In this document: positions 7,727 through 15,980 of the stretch, piece after piece
Position numbering within the stretch: position 1 is the stretch's first letter
Layout: every line of letters starts with the position of its first letter
Assembly (NCBI RefSeq): GCF_018398425.1
Contig: NZ_JADPMV010000002.1
Span: forward strand, 1,288,501 to 1,352,500
Source: Pseudomonas lalucatii
GTDB lineage: Bacteria > Pseudomonadota > Gammaproteobacteria > Pseudomonadales > Pseudomonadaceae
Reading direction: 5' to 3'
DNA: 64,000 nucleotides
The notes under the pieces: model-generated
What the model was told of the DNA's origin: nothing
Databases searched by the model: none
What the model saw: the letters and a program-made list of their open reading frames with translations, nothing else
Made by a program: the position numbers and the translations under genes

Positions 7727-8302
7727 ATGCACCGCCTCTTGCTCGCCCTGCCTTTCGCCCTATTGCCACTGGCCGCCGCCCAGGCCAGCGATCATGACCA
7801 CGACCACGACCATGCGCTCGACAGCCTGGACGCCCACCAGCACGGCGCCGCCAGCCTCAACGTGGTGCTCGACGGCCAAGCGCTGGAGCTGGAGCTGGAA
7901 AGCCCGGCGATGAACCTGGTGGGCTTCGAACATGCCGCCGAGAGCGCCGCCGATAAGGCCAAGGTCGCCGCCGCGCGCAGTCAGTTACAAAATCCGCAGG
8001 CCCTGTTCGGCCTGAATGCAGGCGATTGCAGCCTGCGCGAGACGGCACTGGAGAGCCCGCTGTTCGAAGATGACGAACATGAGCACGAAGGACATCAGGG
8101 CGACGAAACTCACGGCGAACACAGCGAAATCCATGCGCATTACCAGCTCGACTGCAAAAAGCCCGACGAACTCAAGCAGCTGAACCTGGCCGAACTGTTC
8201 AAGCGCTTCCCCGCCACCACGAAAATTCAGGTACAACTGATCGGCCCGAATGGCCAGCAAGGCGTGGAGCTGACACCTGCCAAGCCCGGCCTCGACTTCT
8301 AA
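7727..8302 (+). CDS. DUF2796 His-rich periplasmic protein, Zur-regulon type (PA4063-like)
   Basis: 191 residues with a signal peptide (MHRLLLALPFALLPLAAAQA) followed at once by a metal-binding run SDHDHDHDHALD, and a second His/Glu/Asp cluster near residues 110-135 (EDDEHEHEGHQGDETHGEHSE). The rest is the DUF2796 fold. It probably binds zinc in the periplasm and passes it to, or works with, the ABC system encoded downstream. It starts at ATG 7727 behind GGAG. A GC hairpin lies between this gene and the ATPase gene. Confidence 0.86.
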   Translation: MHRLLLALPFALLPLAAAQASDHDHDHDHALDSLDAHQHGAASLNVVLDGQALELELESPAMNLVGFEHAAESAADKAKVAAARSQLQNPQALFGLNAGDCSLRETALESPLFEDDEHEHEGHQGDETHGEHSEIHAHYQLDCKKPDELKQLNLAELFKRFPATTKIQVQLIGPNGQQGVELTPAKPGLDF

Positions 8303-8318
8303 GTTTTCGGAGTGCAGA

Positions 8319-8345
8319 GCGGCTGGGGCAGCCCAGCCGCTTACT
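8319..8345 (+). terminator. Intergenic hairpin within the zinc operon
   Basis: GCGGCTGGG (8319-8327) pairs perfectly with CCCAGCCGC (8332-8340) around a four-base loop and is followed by TTACTTT. It may be a leaky terminator or an mRNA-stabilising stem that raises output of the periplasmic binder over the membrane components. It lies in the gap just ahead of the ATPase start codon. Confidence 0.5.
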
Positions 8346-8347
8346 TT

Positions 8348-9058
8348 ATGAGCAATGCCCTGATCAACCTGTCCAACCTCGGCTTCGCCTGGCCCGGCCA
8401 GGCCGAACTGCTGGATATCCCCGGCTTCACCTTGGAGCGCGGCGAAAGCCTGTTTCTCAAGGGCCCGAGCGGCAGCGGCAAGACCACCCTGCTCGGCCTG
8501 CTGGGCGGCGTGCAGAAGCCCAACCGCGGCAGCATCCAGCTGCTCGGTCAGGACCTGAGCAGCTTGTCCGCTGGTGCTCGCGACCGTTTTCGTGTCGATC
8601 ACACCGGCTACATCTTTCAGCAGTTCAATTTGCTGCCGTTTCTCTCGGTGCGCGAGAACGTCGAGCTGCCCTGCCATTTCTCCAAGCTGCGCGCCGGGCG
8701 GGCGATCCAGCGCCATGGCAGCGTCGACAATGCAGCGGCCGCCCTGCTCGCCCACCTCGGCCTGCAGGACGCCGGCCTGCTGGAGCGCCGCGCCGATGAG
8801 CTGTCGATCGGCCAACAGCAACGGGTGGCCGCCGCCCGCGCGCTGATCGGCCAGCCGGAGCTGGTGATCGCCGACGAGCCGACCTCGGCCCTGGACTTCG
8901 ACGCCCGCGAAGCCTTTCTCGAACTGCTGTTCGCCGAATGCCGCGCCGCCGGCTCCAGCCTGCTGTTCGTCAGCCATGATCAGAGCCTGGCGCGCCTGTT
9001 CGACCGCAGCCTGTCGCTGGCGGAACTCAACCGCGCCAGCCGCTTGCCAGGGATTTAA
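8348..9058 (+). CDS. ABC transporter ATP-binding protein (MacB/LolD type, PA4064-like)
   Basis: 236 residues with Walker A GPSGSGKTT near residue 38, Q-loop IFQQFN, signature LSIGQQQRVAAARAL, Walker B LVIADEPTSALD and switch histidine SHD. It energises the permease encoded three bases downstream. MacB/LolD-type pairs work by mechanotransmission on periplasmic partners rather than by classical import. I chose the ATG at 8348 (MSNALINLS); an upstream in-frame GTG at 8312 would place the hairpin inside the coding region. Confidence 0.88.
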   Translation: MSNALINLSNLGFAWPGQAELLDIPGFTLERGESLFLKGPSGSGKTTLLGLLGGVQKPNRGSIQLLGQDLSSLSAGARDRFRVDHTGYIFQQFNLLPFLSVRENVELPCHFSKLRAGRAIQRHGSVDNAAAALLAHLGLQDAGLLERRADELSIGQQQRVAAARALIGQPELVIADEPTSALDFDAREAFLELLFAECRAAGSSLLFVSHDQSLARLFDRSLSLAELNRASRLPGI

Positions 9059-9060
9059 GG

Positions 9061-10326
9061 ATGTATCTGCTTCGCCTCGCCCTGGCCAGCCTAGGCAACC
9101 GCCGCTTCACCGCGCTACTGACGATGTTCGCCATCGCCTTGTCGGTCTGCCTGCTGCTCGCCGTCGAGCGGGTGCGCACCGAGGCCCGCGCCAGCTTCGC
9201 CAGCACCATCAGCGGCACCGACCTGATAGTCGGGGCGCGCTCGGGCAGCGTGAACCTGCTGCTGTATTCGGTGTTCCGCATCGGCAATGCCACCAACAAT
9301 ATCCGCTGGGACAGCTTCGAGCGCTTCGCCGAGCACCGCCAGGTCAAATGGGCGATCCCGATTTCCCTCGGCGACTCGCACCGCGGCTACCGGGTGATGG
9401 GCACCAGCCCGGCGTATTTCGAACACTACCGCTATGCCCGCAGCCAAGCCTTGAAAATCGAGCAGGGCCGCGCCTTTGCCGAGGATCCCTTCGAAGTGGT
9501 GCTGGGCGCGGAAGTGGCCCAGGCGCTGAAATATTCCCTCGGCGAAAAGCTGGTGCTGGCCCACGGCGTGGCGACCATCAGCCTGGTCAAGCACGACGAC
9601 AAACCCTTTACCGTGGTCGGCATTCTGCAACGCACCGGCACCCCGGTGGATCGCACCCTGCATATTTCCCTGGGCGGGATGGAAGCGCTGCATATCGACT
9701 GGCAGAACGGCATGCCGGCGCGCGGCGCGGGTGTGGTCAACGCCGAGCAAGCCAGAAATATGGATTTGCAGCCCAAGCAGATCACCGCCTTTCTACTGGG
9801 TCTGAACAGCAAGATCGCCACCTTCAGCCTGCAGCGGGAGATCAACCAATTCCGTGGCGAGCCGCTGCTGGCGATCCTGCCCGGCGTCGCCCTGCAGGAG
9901 CTGTGGAGCCTGATGGGCACGGCGGAGAAAGCGCTGTTCGTGGTCTCGCTGTTCGTCGTGCTGACCGGCTTGATCGGCATGCTCACGGCGATCCTCACCA
10001 GCCTCAACGAGCGCCGCCGCGAGATGGCGATCCTGCGTTCGGTCGGCGCGCGCCCCTGGCATATCGCCGGCCTGCTGGTGCTGGAGGCCTTCGCCCTGGC
10101 GCTGGCCGGGGTGTTCCTCGGCTTGTTACTGCTGTACGCCGGCATCGCCGCGGCGCAAAGCCATGTGCAGGCCAACTATGGCCTTTATCTGCCGCTTAAT
10201 CCGCCAACGCCCTATGAGTGGACGTTGCTCGGCGCTATCCTGGCGGCCGCTCTGCTGATGGGTTGCGTACCCGCCTGGCGAGGCTATCGGCAATCGCTGG
10301 CCGATGGCTTGTCGATTCGTTTATAA
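9061..10326 (+). CDS. ABC transporter permease, FtsX/MacB family (PA4065-like)
   Basis: 421 residues. One N-terminal membrane helix (about residues 15-38), a large periplasmic MacB-PCD region (about 40-280), then three helices near 290-320, 345-370 and 395-412, the usual FtsX layout. The cytoplasmic coupling segment NERRREMAILRSVGARPWHI is present. With the ATPase it forms an inner-membrane complex of a zinc-repressed operon; its cargo is not established by sequence. Confidence 0.88.
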   Translation: MYLLRLALASLGNRRFTALLTMFAIALSVCLLLAVERVRTEARASFASTISGTDLIVGARSGSVNLLLYSVFRIGNATNNIRWDSFERFAEHRQVKWAIPISLGDSHRGYRVMGTSPAYFEHYRYARSQALKIEQGRAFAEDPFEVVLGAEVAQALKYSLGEKLVLAHGVATISLVKHDDKPFTVVGILQRTGTPVDRTLHISLGGMEALHIDWQNGMPARGAGVVNAEQARNMDLQPKQITAFLLGLNSKIATFSLQREINQFRGEPLLAILPGVALQELWSLMGTAEKALFVVSLFVVLTGLIGMLTAILTSLNERRREMAILRSVGARPWHIAGLLVLEAFALALAGVFLGLLLLYAGIAAAQSHVQANYGLYLPLNPPTPYEWTLLGAILAAALLMGCVPAWRGYRQSLADGLSIRL

Positions 10327-10355
10327 CGCCGCGATAACGCTTACGAGGTAACACC

Positions 10356-10877
10356 ATGCTCCGCCCCCTGCTCGCTGCCGTGCTTGTCGTCCTGGCCGCG
10401 CCTGTATCGGCCGCCGAGGTGCGCGAGCTGGTCTGGTCGGAGATGGTGCCGGCCGATGCGCCGCCGCAAGTCGCCGAACCCGCCCCCATGCATGACCTCT
10501 CGCAACTGGCCGACGCCCTGTCCGAGTCCGGCCCGGCGGCGATGCAGCAATCGCCGGCCGCGCCTGTGGTCGAGGAGCTGGACGGCCAGACGGTGAAACT
10601 GCCGGGCTACATAGTGCCGCTGGATGTGACCGACGAAGGCCGGGTCACCGAGTTCCTCCTGGTGCCCTACTTCGGCGCCTGCATCCATGTACCGCCACCG
10701 CCGTCCAACCAGATCGTGCATGTCACCGCCGAACTGGGCGTGCTGCTGGATGCGCTGTACCAGCCGTTCTGGATCGAGGGGCCGCTGAAAGTCGAGCAGA
10801 CCAGCAGCGAGCTGGCCGAGGCCGGCTACCAGATGGCCGCCGACAAGATCTACCCCTACGAGATGCCCGACAGCTGA
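10356..10877 (+). CDS. DUF3299 periplasmic protein (PA4066-like)
   Basis: 173 residues with a signal peptide (MLRPLLAAVLVVLAAPVSA) and the DUF3299 signature FGACIHVPPPPSNQ preceded by LPGYIVPLD. The conserved Cys-Ile-His suggests metal binding. It is the last gene of the Zur-box operon, 29 bp after the permease, and is followed by a terminator. Exact function unknown; a role in zinc homeostasis is inferred from context. Confidence 0.85.
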   Translation: MLRPLLAAVLVVLAAPVSAAEVRELVWSEMVPADAPPQVAEPAPMHDLSQLADALSESGPAAMQQSPAAPVVEELDGQTVKLPGYIVPLDVTDEGRVTEFLLVPYFGACIHVPPPPSNQIVHVTAELGVLLDALYQPFWIEGPLKVEQTSSELAEAGYQMAADKIYPYEMPDS

Positions 10878-10914
10878 ACCGAAAAAACCAGGCTCCAGGG
10901 CCTGGTTTTCGGTT
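10878..10914. terminator. Bidirectional terminator between zinc operon and TonB2 operon
   Basis: AACCGAAAAAACCAGGC and GCCTGGTTTTCGGTT form an inverted repeat around TCCAGG, with A/T runs on both sides. It sits between two convergent transcription units, so it probably serves both. Confidence 0.8.
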
Positions 10915-10927
10915 GCATCCCGGCCTG

Positions 10928-12025
10928 TCAGCCGCGGCTGGCCAGGCGATTGTCCCGCTCGAAGCGCAGCTCGCTCTCGGCCCACTGACGCCAGGCGCGC
11001 ACCTTGCTGCCCGGGCTGCCCGCACGCTCGGCACGGCTCAGTGCCGCCAGCCCGGCCTGCCAGTGCCCCTGCTCCAGCTCCAGCTGGGCGACCTGCAGCC
11101 AGAGCTCGCCGCGGCCTGAGCGCTCGGCCAACGGCCGCAGCACCTGGGCGGCGCGGGCGCGCTCACGGGCCTGCCACCAGAACAGGCCGAGGCGTTCCTG
11201 GCGCTGGTCACTGTTGCCGAGCAGGCCGCTTTCGAGCATCCCGGACAGCAGCTTGGCGCCCTGCCAGGGCTGCCCGGCGGCGCCGGCCAGGGCCACCAGG
11301 TTGTCCAGTTCCGCCGCACTGAAGCGCAGGCCCTTGGCCTGCGCGGCGCGCAGGGTGGCCAATGCCTTGGCGTAGCCGCCAGCCATCTGCTGCAGGGCCG
11401 CCAGTTGCCGCCATTGCCGGCTGTCGTCGGGCTTGCGCGCCAGCAGGTGGCGCTGCCAGCGCTCGGCGGCCGGGTAGCGCTCGAGTTCGGCATTGACCGC
11501 CACCAGGAACTGCAGCCAGCTGTCGGCCGCTCGCGGGTTGGCCCGCACGTAGCGCTCGGCCAGGGGCAGGGCCTTGGCCGCCTGCCCCTGGCCCTGGTAG
11601 GCCTGCGCCAGCAACTGCAGCGCGTCCTCGCCGGCGTCGGCCTGCCCCGGCGCGAGCAGCTCGACGACCCGGGCATAGCGGCGCTCGATCAGGTTGAGCC
11701 GGGCCAGGTTGAGGCGCTCGTTGGCCTGCGACTCGGCGTCCAGCGTGCCGCTGGCCAGGGCCCGGTCCAGCCAGTCGATAGCCTGGACGTTCTGCCCCTG
11801 GGCCCAGGCCAGGTAGCCGCGGCTGCGCCACAGCAGGGCCTGCTCCAGGCTGCCGGGCCGGGCCTTGGCGCCGTCCAGGGCGCGCCGGGCGGCGGCGTAG
11901 TCGCCCTGCTGCTGGGCCAGCTGGGCCGCATTCAGGGCGCGAAACACCCCGGGCTCCACGCTCTGGGTGGCGGCCTGCGCGATACCGACCGCGCAGAGCA
12001 ACAGCGACAGCAATAGACGGGACAT
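10928..12025 (-). CDS. TPR-repeat periplasmic protein of TonB2-type operon
   Basis: 365 residues: signal peptide MSRLLLSLLLCAVGIAQA, then helical TPR-like repeats to the end (for example QGDYAAARRALDGAK, YPAAERWQRHLLARKPDD, GHWQAGLAALSRAER). Last gene of a DUF3450-TtpC-ExbB-ExbD-TonB-TPR operon; in Vibrio TonB2 loci a TPR protein holds the same place. It probably helps assemble or scaffold the transducer in the periplasm. It starts two bases from the TonB stop, so coupling is likely. Confidence 0.85.
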   Translation of the reverse strand: MSRLLLSLLLCAVGIAQAATQSVEPGVFRALNAAQLAQQQGDYAAARRALDGAKARPGSLEQALLWRSRGYLAWAQGQNVQAIDWLDRALASGTLDAESQANERLNLARLNLIERRYARVVELLAPGQADAGEDALQLLAQAYQGQGQAAKALPLAERYVRANPRAADSWLQFLVAVNAELERYPAAERWQRHLLARKPDDSRQWRQLAALQQMAGGYAKALATLRAAQAKGLRFSAAELDNLVALAGAAGQPWQGAKLLSGMLESGLLGNSDQRQERLGLFWWQARERARAAQVLRPLAERSGRGELWLQVAQLELEQGHWQAGLAALSRAERAGSPGSKVRAWRQWAESELRFERDNRLASRG

Positions 12026-12026
12026 C

Positions 12027-12711
12027 TCAGCGCCCTCCTTCCAGGCGGAAATACAGGGTCTTGACCGCCTCGCGGGCCACCGCCAGGCCGTTTTCCGTGC
12101 GCGGGGCGAAGCGCCAGCGCACCGCGGCGCGGCGGGCCTCGCGTTCGAAGACGTTGGCCGGGCTGGCTTCCAGCACCCGCAGGTTCTCCACCGCGCCGGC
12201 ACGGTTGATGGTGAAGGCCAGCTTGACGTGGCCCTGGATGCCGCGCTGCAGGGCGTAGCGCGGGTATTCGGGGCTGACGTCGTTGAGCGGCATCACCTCG
12301 CTTTCCGGGCCGCCGGGGCGGCCGGGCGGCCGCGCTCGGCGCCGCCGTGCTGGGCGCTGCGGCGCCGGCACGCAAGCCGGCCAGGCTCGGCGCCGGGGCG
12401 CTGGCCAGGCTGACCGCGCTGCTCAGGCTGGGCAACGGCAGGTCCAGGCTCGGCAGGCTGGCGCTCGGCGCGATGCTCGCGGGGGCGGGCGGTTGAGGCG
12501 GCTGCGGCGTCTGCGCCTGGGGCGGCTGCGGCGCCTGCTGGCGCGAACGGCTCGCGGCCTGGCTCGACTCGCCGTCCAGACGCACGAAGTTGGCCACCAC
12601 CAGGGGCTCGTCGCTGGGCAGACTGCGCGGCGGCGCCACCATGTAGAGCATCAGCGCGAACAACGCCAGGGCCATCAGGCAGGCGCCCAGGAACGACAGC
12701 GCCAGGCGCAT
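12027..12711 (-). pseudogene. tonB: TonB-family energy transducer (TonB2 type), apparently frameshifted
   Basis: The N-terminal part (MRLALSFLGACLMALALFAL membrane anchor, then a Pro/Ala/Gln-rich spacer) and the C-terminal TonB domain (VSPEYPRYALQRGIQGHVKL, later VRWRFAP) are in different frames. Deleting one base of the four-base homopolymer at 12315-12318 restores a single frame of 228 codons; 685 bp is one more than a multiple of three. TonB carries proton-motive force from ExbBD to outer-membrane receptors. The SPEYPRYA motif is characteristic. The start overlaps the exbD stop (TGATG). I suspect a sequence error, since the operon is otherwise intact. Confidence 0.8.
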
Positions 12712-13121
12712 CAGAGCGCTCCCGTGCTGGCGGCCAGGGCCACGTCCTGCACCCCGGCCAGGCGCGCCTGGTCCATCACCTGCACCACCAGGCCGGTGCG
12801 CGCGTCCTGGTCGGCCTGCACCACCACCGCGCCGTCCGGCTGGTCGACGCGCAGGCGCTCGACATGGGCGCGCACGCTGCGCACGTCGACCACCTGCTTG
12901 TCCAGCCACACCTGGCCGTCGGCGGTGATGGCGATGAGGATATTGCCCTTGTCCTGGGGGTTGGCGGTCTGCGCCTGGGGACGCTGCACCTCGACCCCCG
13001 ACTCCTTGATGAAGGAGCTGGTGACGATGAAGAAGATCAGCATGATGAAGACCACGTCGAGCATCGGCGTCAGGTCGATGCCGGTGTCCTCGTCTTGCTG
13101 GTGATGGCGACGCATTCTCAT
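12711..13121 (-). CDS. exbD: ExbD/TolR-family biopolymer transport protein
   Basis: 136 residues. A single membrane helix near residues 20-38 follows LTPMLDVVFIMLIFFIVTSS, with the essential proton-carrying aspartate at about residue 22; the periplasmic domain follows. It forms the stator with ExbB and powers TonB. The start ATG at 13121 reads MRMRRHHQQ; it is 11 bp downstream of the exbB stop. The stop overlaps the tonB start. Confidence 0.93.
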   Translation of the reverse strand: MRMRRHHQQDEDTGIDLTPMLDVVFIMLIFFIVTSSFIKESGVEVQRPQAQTANPQDKGNILIAITADGQVWLDKQVVDVRSVRAHVERLRVDQPDGAVVVQADQDARTGLVVQVMDQARLAGVQDVALAASTGAL

Positions 13122-13132
13122 GGTTGCAGCTC

Positions 13133-13681
13133 TCAGTCGTGACGCAGCTGGTCGGCCAGCCGCTCGAGGGCCCGGCGGGCGTCGCGTTCCAGACGCGCCA
13201 GGCTGAACAATCCGCTGATGGCCAGGACCATCCCGGCCAGAGTCGGCAGGGTCGCCTGCCATACCCCCGCGGCCATGGCGCGGGGGTTGCCGGTGCCGTT
13301 GACGGCCAGCACGTCGAACACCGCGACCATGCCGCTGACGGTGCCGAGCAGGCCGAGCAGCGGGTACAACGCCACCAGGGTCTTGCCCAGGCGCAGGGGC
13401 CCGGCCAGCTGCTGCCGGGCCTGGGCCAGCCAGGCGCTGCGCACCGCCCGCGGCCAGCTGCTGGCCGAGGAGGCCGGCAGCTGCTGCCAGGCCCGGCGGC
13501 GCTCGCGAACCCAGCGCGGGAAGACCCGGCGCATGAACCAGAAGCGCTCGAACACCAGGGTCCAGAACAGCACGCAGAGCCCGGCCAGGCCCCACATCAC
13601 CACGCCGCCGGCGGCCATCAGGTCGAACAGCGCATGGCCGCCGTCGAGCAGCCGCAGCCACAGGCCGAAGCCGTCAGTCAC
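13133..13681 (-). CDS. exbB: ExbB/TolQ-family proton channel protein
   Basis: 182 residues, MotA/TolQ/ExbB domain. Three membrane helices are visible near residues 22-42, 100-125 and 140-160, with the conserved YPLLGLLGTVSGMVAVF and TLPTLAGMVLAI segments that line the channel. It is shorter than E. coli ExbB and of the TonB2-system type. It overlaps the TtpC-like gene by eight bases. Confidence 0.93.
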   Translation of the reverse strand: MTDGFGLWLRLLDGGHALFDLMAAGGVVMWGLAGLCVLFWTLVFERFWFMRRVFPRWVRERRRAWQQLPASSASSWPRAVRSAWLAQARQQLAGPLRLGKTLVALYPLLGLLGTVSGMVAVFDVLAVNGTGNPRAMAAGVWQATLPTLAGMVLAISGLFSLARLERDARRALERLADQLRHD

Positions 13682-15023
13682 GGCGCGGCGCCCCGGACAG
13701 GTGCAGGGCGATCAGCCCGGCACTCTGCTGCTCGAGCAGCTGGATCAGGCCCTTGCTGCGGCTGGCCAACAGGCTGTGCAGGAACAGCAACGGGATCGCC
13801 ACCACCAGGCCCAGCACCGTGGTCACCAGGGCCTGGGAGATGCCGTCGGCCATCAGCCGCGAGTCGCCGCCGCCACTCTGGGTGATGGCCTGGAAGGTGA
13901 CGATCATGCCGGTCACGGTGCCGAGCAGGCCGAGCAACGGCGCCACCGCGGCCAGCAGCTTGAGCAGGCCCTGGCCCTTCTCCAGCGGCGGCGTCTCCTG
14001 CAGGATCGCCTCGTCCAGCTTCAGCTCCAGGGTCTCCAGGTCGGCCAGCTGCGGCTTGGGCCCGAGCACGCCGATCACCCGGCCCAGGGGGTTGTCGGCG
14101 CGCGGCGTACCCAGCTCGCGGATCTGCGCGCTGACGCCACGGCCGACGCCGGCCAGGAAGACCAGGCGCCAGATCGCCAAGACCAGGCCCAGGCCGCCCA
14201 GGGCCAGGATCAGGCCCCCGACCAGGCCACCCTGCTGCACGCGATCCCACAGGTTCGGCTGACGCTGCAACTGCACCAGCAGATTGCCGCGACTGGGGTC
14301 GATCGGCAGGCGCGCCAGGCTCGCACCGCCTTCCAGGTAGTCCGCCACCAGACCCAGGCCGGCGGGCTGGCGCGGTGGCGCCAGCAGCTCGCCGGCAGCC
14401 GCGTCGTAATGCAGGAAGGCCTCCTCGCCGAAGGCGGCGAAGCTGCCGACCCGCAGCACCGGCTGCGCGCGGCGCACGCCGTCGGCGGCCACCACCGGCA
14501 ACTCGAGGCGCTCGATGCGGCCGCTGGCTGCCAGGTCTTCGAGCAGCAGCATCCAGTAGCCGTCGAGGTCTTCGGCCGACGGCAGGCTGCGGCTCTCGGC
14601 CAGGGCGGCGAGGCGTTGCAGACGCTCGGGGTACTGGGCGTTGAGCAGGCTGTCCTGCCACTGGCCGGCGACATCGCCGGCGCTCTGGCGGACCACCGCG
14701 AACAGCTCGCCGAGGTGGCCGGCACGCTGGGCCAGCAGCTGCTCCTGCGCCGCCAGCTCGGTCTCCAGGCGGTCGAACTCGGCCTTCAGCCGCGCGGCCT
14801 CGGCCTCCTGCACCTGCAGGGCGGCCTTGGCCGCGGCCAGCAGCCTGGCCCGCTCGCCCCGCTCGGCGACGAAGGCCTGCTCGCGCGCGGCCATGGCCGC
14901 GACTTCGGCGGCGCGGTCGCTGCGGATACGCTGCAGCAGTTGATCGGGATTGAGCGGCGCGGCGGCGCCGGCCAGCGCCGGCAACAGACCGAGGAGCACG
15001 ACGGCGAGATAACGGCGGCTCAT
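13674..15023 (-). CDS. TtpC-like MotA/TolQ/ExbB proton channel protein
   Basis: 449 residues: signal peptide MSRRYLAVVLLGLLPALAGA, a coiled-coil rich region about residues 30-110 (many Glu/Ala/Arg/Gln), a periplasmic domain to about 265, a membrane helix near 268-290, then a complete TolQ/ExbB domain (APLLGLLGTVTGMIVTFQAI near 365; LVTTVLGLVVAIPLLFLHSLL near 405). This large ExbB homologue with an added periplasmic region matches TtpC, the obligatory fourth member of Vibrio TonB2 systems. It overlaps the DUF3450 gene by four bases (ATGA). Confidence 0.88.
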   Translation of the reverse strand: MSRRYLAVVLLGLLPALAGAAAPLNPDQLLQRIRSDRAAEVAAMAAREQAFVAERGERARLLAAAKAALQVQEAEAARLKAEFDRLETELAAQEQLLAQRAGHLGELFAVVRQSAGDVAGQWQDSLLNAQYPERLQRLAALAESRSLPSAEDLDGYWMLLLEDLAASGRIERLELPVVAADGVRRAQPVLRVGSFAAFGEEAFLHYDAAAGELLAPPRQPAGLGLVADYLEGGASLARLPIDPSRGNLLVQLQRQPNLWDRVQQGGLVGGLILALGGLGLVLAIWRLVFLAGVGRGVSAQIRELGTPRADNPLGRVIGVLGPKPQLADLETLELKLDEAILQETPPLEKGQGLLKLLAAVAPLLGLLGTVTGMIVTFQAITQSGGGDSRLMADGISQALVTTVLGLVVAIPLLFLHSLLASRSKGLIQLLEQQSAGLIALHLSGAPRRD

Positions 15024-15790
15024 CGGGCGGCCTCCTGGTTCAGGGTGCGCACCGGCAGTTCGAGCAGCGCCGGTGCCTGCTCCTGGCGGGCAATGGCGAT
15101 GGCCTGGCGCAGCGGCCGCCGGGCATCGCCGGCGAGGGTCTGCCAGCTGCCGCTCTGCGGGCTCCACCAACCGCTCTCGTGACCGTCGAGGGTCTGGTAG
15201 TAGAGCATGGTGCGGCCGAGCCGGAGGAACTCGACGCTGCGGCCGCCGTCCTCGCCCGCCAGCTGGCCGCGCCAGGCCTCCAGGGTGCGGCCGTAGTCGC
15301 TCTCGACCTGGTAGGCCTCGAGGATGCGCCGGTACTTCTCCGCCAGGCTGACGTCGGCCCGCGGCAGCAGCTCCTGCAACTGGGCCAGGCGATCGCTGCG
15401 TTCCTCGGGCAGGAACGGCAGGTCGGCGGCGACGAACTGGCCGAGCACCTCGACCATCCGGCGCATCTGCGGCGTGACCGCCTCCTGGGTGCGCTCGATG
15501 CCGTCCAGCTGCCGCTGGTAGCCCGCCAGCTCCTTGCGCTGAGCCGCCACCAGCTCGCGCAGCTGGGCGTTGTAGCCCTTCAGGGCCTCGGCCTGCTGCA
15601 GGGCGTTGCGGTATTCGCCGAGCATCGCCCGGCTGGCGTCATCCAGCTGTTCGATGCGTGCCTGCGAGGCCTTGGCCTCGGCGGCCAGGCGCTGGCTTTC
15701 GTCCAGGGCGGCGTCCAACGGCGCCGCCAGCAGCGGCGTGCTGCCGAGCAACAGGGCGCCGGCCAGCGCGCGGAGGGAGTGAGGGGGCAT
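15020..15790 (-). CDS. DUF3450 periplasmic coiled-coil protein
   Basis: 256 residues: signal peptide (MPPHSLRALAGALLLGSTPL ending near residue 23), long coiled coil about 25-115, then the DUF3450 C-terminal domain with YGRTLEAWRG and GRTMLYYQTLDG. Genes of this family accompany TonB2/TtpC operons in several gammaproteobacteria; its exact role is unknown. First gene of the operon, behind a promoter with a Fur-box-like sequence. Confidence 0.85.
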   Translation of the reverse strand: MPPHSLRALAGALLLGSTPLLAAPLDAALDESQRLAAEAKASQARIEQLDDASRAMLGEYRNALQQAEALKGYNAQLRELVAAQRKELAGYQRQLDGIERTQEAVTPQMRRMVEVLGQFVAADLPFLPEERSDRLAQLQELLPRADVSLAEKYRRILEAYQVESDYGRTLEAWRGQLAGEDGGRSVEFLRLGRTMLYYQTLDGHESGWWSPQSGSWQTLAGDARRPLRQAIAIARQEQAPALLELPVRTLNQEAAR

Positions 15791-15820
15791 GGGGACAGTC
15801 CTCGTCCAAAGGGCTCAGAT

Positions 15821-15862
15821 CAAAAAGAGAAACATTATCATCTGCGACCGAGACGAAAGCAA
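15821..15862 (-). promoter_or_regulatory. Promoter with Fur-box-like operator for the TonB2-type operon
   Basis: On the minus strand TTGCTT (15862-15857), 17 bp, then GATAAT (15839-15834) form a promoter. The 19 bases at 15821-15839 match the consensus GATAATGATAATCATTATC at 14 positions by eye, and cover the -10 element. Iron repression by Fur is inferred from this match and from the TonB function. Confidence 0.55.
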
Positions 15863-15896
15863 CGGACAAAAGGCCGCAGAACGGCGGCGGCTTTTA

Positions 15897-15937
15897 TTGA
15901 GCTGGGTCAAGAGGGCATTTTCTTAGCTCCCTAACAT
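15897..15937 (+). promoter_or_regulatory. Anr/FNR-type activator box and -10 element of oprG
   Basis: TTGAGCTGGGTCAA (15897-15910) matches TTGAT-N4-ATCAA at eight of ten defined positions. A TAACAT -10 lies at 15932-15937, placing the box centre about 41 bases upstream of the predicted start, the class II spacing used by Anr/FNR. Low-oxygen induction of oprG through Anr is known in P. aeruginosa. Confidence 0.7.
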
Positions 15938-15980
15938 CATCCGCAACCAACAGCCTTCTACGACTCGACCGGAGCCCCCC

